Below, one piece after another: positions 51,463 to 52,708 of a DNA stretch of 52,708 bases. Each line of letters starts with the position of its first letter. Position 1 is the first letter of the stretch. The translations under genes and the position numbers were made by a program. The DNA is from CALJIC01 sp039805565 (GTDB taxonomy: Bacteria > Chloroflexota > Chloroflexia > Chloroflexales > Roseiflexaceae): contig JBDLTZ010000226.1 in assembly GCA_039805565.1 (NCBI GenBank), positions 1-52,708 of the forward strand. The letters run 5' to 3'. Under the pieces are notes generated by a model. The model was not told where the DNA came from, made no database searches, and saw nothing but the letters and a program-made list of their open reading frames with translations.

Positions 51463-51517
51463 TCCCACGCACTCCCCCGTATTCTCCTGGCCGCCCCACG
51501 GGCCCATCCCCAAGTTG

Positions 51518-51546
51518 TTGACAAACGATCCCTTTTGGGATACACT
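51518..51546 (+). promoter_or_regulatory. Near-consensus sigma-70 promoter of the DUF6754-like gene
   Basis: TTGACA (51518-51523), 17-nt spacer, TACACT (51541-51546). This is the best -35/-10 pair on the plus strand. The GTG start is 50 nt downstream. Confidence 0.85.
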
Positions 51547-51596
51547 CAAAGCCAATATGTGGCCTGCCCGTGTAAAGAATTGTCCGGAGGCCGCTC

Positions 51597-52370
51597 GTGG
51601 CGCTTCCCCCAGATACACTCACACTCCTAATTGTCATCCTGCTCGTTGTCATTCTCATCCTGCTGCATCACCGCAGAGCATTGGCCGGCGACCGGCCTAT
51701 CCCGCGTCGCCCGATAGCAGCTCTTGAGCTGATACGGAGTGCGCTGGCGCTCGGCGCCGAGACGGGGCGTGCGATCCACCTGTCTCCCGGCAGCGGCGGC
51801 GTCGGGTCACGCGCGACCACCGCCGAAACCGTGGCCGGTCTGCTGGCGGCCAATGCGGTGGCCACCGAGGCCGCGCTGAACGGCGCGCCGATCCTAGCGA
51901 GCAGCGGCGACGCCGTAGCACACCTGGCGCTTCGCGGGTCGCTGCGCCAGGCGTACCAGCGCGCCGGGCTGGGCCAGGACTACGATCCGACGAACGTCCA
52001 ACTGCTGGCGCACCAGGACCCGATGGCGTACGCCTCAGGCGTCACCACACTGTACGGGCGGCAGCCCCTCCAAGCAAGTCAGCTGATCGGCAGCTTCGGG
52101 CAGGAGTTCCTGCTGGCCGGCGAGGTAGGCGCCCAGCGCGAGACACCGCAGCTCGCCGGCGCGACGAGCACCACCGCTCTGCCGCTGGTGTACTTGGCAG
52201 CTGACGGAGCCCTGATCGGCGAGGAGATCTACGCGGCCGAGGCCTACTTGACCCGTTCGGCGGCGCCTCAGGCGCGCCTGCTCACCCTAGACGCACTCCG
52301 CACCGCCGTGATCGTCGCCATCGTTGTGCTGGCTGCGCTCTCGGCGGTGGGGTTCCGCTTCGCCATCTAG
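51597..52370 (+). CDS. DUF6754-like membrane protein
   Basis: 257 residues. GTG start with CCGGAGG 7 nt upstream. A helix at residues 8-23 (LTLLIVILLVVILILL) and one at about 233-255 flank a soluble domain. That domain (about 40-225) has the pattern ALGAETGRAIHLSPGSGGVG, ATTAETVAGLLAANAVA, then PMAYASGVTTLYG and AADGALIGEEIYAAEAYL, which I associate with the Chloroflexota DUF6754 family. Function unknown. The next gene, 123 bp on, also encodes a membrane protein, as I recall for this family. Identification is moderate. Confidence 0.72.
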   Translation: MALPPDTLTLLIVILLVVILILLHHRRALAGDRPIPRRPIAALELIRSALALGAETGRAIHLSPGSGGVGSRATTAETVAGLLAANAVATEAALNGAPILASSGDAVAHLALRGSLRQAYQRAGLGQDYDPTNVQLLAHQDPMAYASGVTTLYGRQPLQASQLIGSFGQEFLLAGEVGAQRETPQLAGATSTTALPLVYLAADGALIGEEIYAAEAYLTRSAAPQARLLTLDALRTAVIVAIVVLAALSAVGFRFAI

Positions 52371-52493
52371 CGCAGCGCGCCCCGGCCGGAGGTATTAGAG
52401 CGAGGGCATAACCGCGCCAGCACATCTTCCAGCTCTACGCTCGCCCGTGCTCTCCGTGACGATGTCCAGCATTTGCCATGAGAGACTGTCCCG

Positions 52494-52708
52494 ATGTCCT
52501 TCTTCCGTGACCCAAAACGACTCATTGCGACGGTGCTCGCGGGTGTGGCGGGCATTATTGTGCTCATCGACTTCGCCGGCGGAGTGCCATCGGTGGAGCT
52601 GCTTGCGCGCACAGTGGTGGAGTGGGCCGCCCTGCTGGCGGCACTGGCGCTGATTGTTGGTCTGATGAGCGTGGCGGGCGGCCACTTGGGGCGGGTGATC
52701 AGCCGGCG
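52494..52708 (+). CDS. Membrane protein, N-terminal part (continues beyond the window)
   Basis: 71 residues visible, open to the right edge. ATG at 52494, starting MSFFRDPKRLIATVLAG. Two hydrophobic segments (about 10-26 and 43-61) are visible. No strong ribosome site is present; GAGA lies 9-12 nt upstream. It follows the DUF6754-like gene in the same direction after 123 bp without a visible terminator, so the two are probably linked. No family can be named from this fragment. Confidence 0.65.
   Translation, partial: MSFFRDPKRLIATVLAGVAGIIVLIDFAGGVPSVELLARTVVEWAALLAALALIVGLMSVAGGHLGRVISR

Overview
The window is a 52.7-kb piece of a GC-rich bacterial chromosome. Gene content and arrangement fit a filamentous Chloroflexota, probably of the Roseiflexus/Kouleothrix kind. 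This placement is inferred from a NADH-module-free complex I operon with two nuoM genes, the clpC-radA-yacL order, a DUF6754-like membrane gene and heptameric intergenic repeats; no rRNA or other phylogenetic marker is present. I see no tRNA, rRNA, CRISPR array, prophage or complete insertion sequence.

Layout. 1-2.6 kb: end of an AIM24-like gene, endonuclease III and two FHA-domain genes (FhaA-like and FhaB-like). 2.7-16.5 kb: one long complex I operon in the order nuoA-B-C-D-I-H-J-K-L-M1-M2-N, without nuoE/F/G. 16.7-24.1 kb, mostly minus strand: an M20 amidohydrolase, a GH2 glycosidase, a class III aminotransferase, a broken LuxR response regulator, a hotdog thioesterase and a DUF4188 protein. 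24.3-36.5 kb, mostly plus strand: a form II CoxL-like molybdoenzyme, a metallo-beta-lactamase-fold hydrolase, a PhoX remnant, RidA, a TIM-barrel protein, a degenerate ComEC-like MBL protein, a broken surface-protein remnant, a flippase, glutamate dehydrogenase and YraN. 36.6-42.4 kb: an RmlC-like cupin, a CBS-pair protein, a 2-oxoacid dehydrogenase operon (E1alpha-E1beta-E2, no E3) and a DHH-like protein. 42.6-51.5 kb: ribosomal protein S1-like gene, clpC, radA, yacL, dtd and a small conserved gene. 51.5 kb to the end: a DUF6754-like membrane protein behind a near-consensus sigma-70 promoter, and the start of another membrane gene.

How the genes work together. The largest functional unit is respiratory: a membrane and quinone-module complex I that must take electrons from something other than an adjacent NuoEFG module. 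The second NuoM lacks the usual TM7 lysine, and NuoI carries a 200-residue tail with four copies of a 17-residue motif. The clpC-radA-yacL block is a protein-quality-control and recombination neighbourhood also known from Firmicutes.

Most notable. (1) radA is interrupted by a 493-residue intein placed exactly in the Walker A loop, between Lys and Ser. (2) The spaces between genes are filled with tandem 7-bp repeats of many different sequences. They often begin at the GA of a TGA stop codon, often form long inverted pairs between convergent genes, and have entered at least three coding regions in frame. I regard these arrays as the best candidate here for something poorly described.
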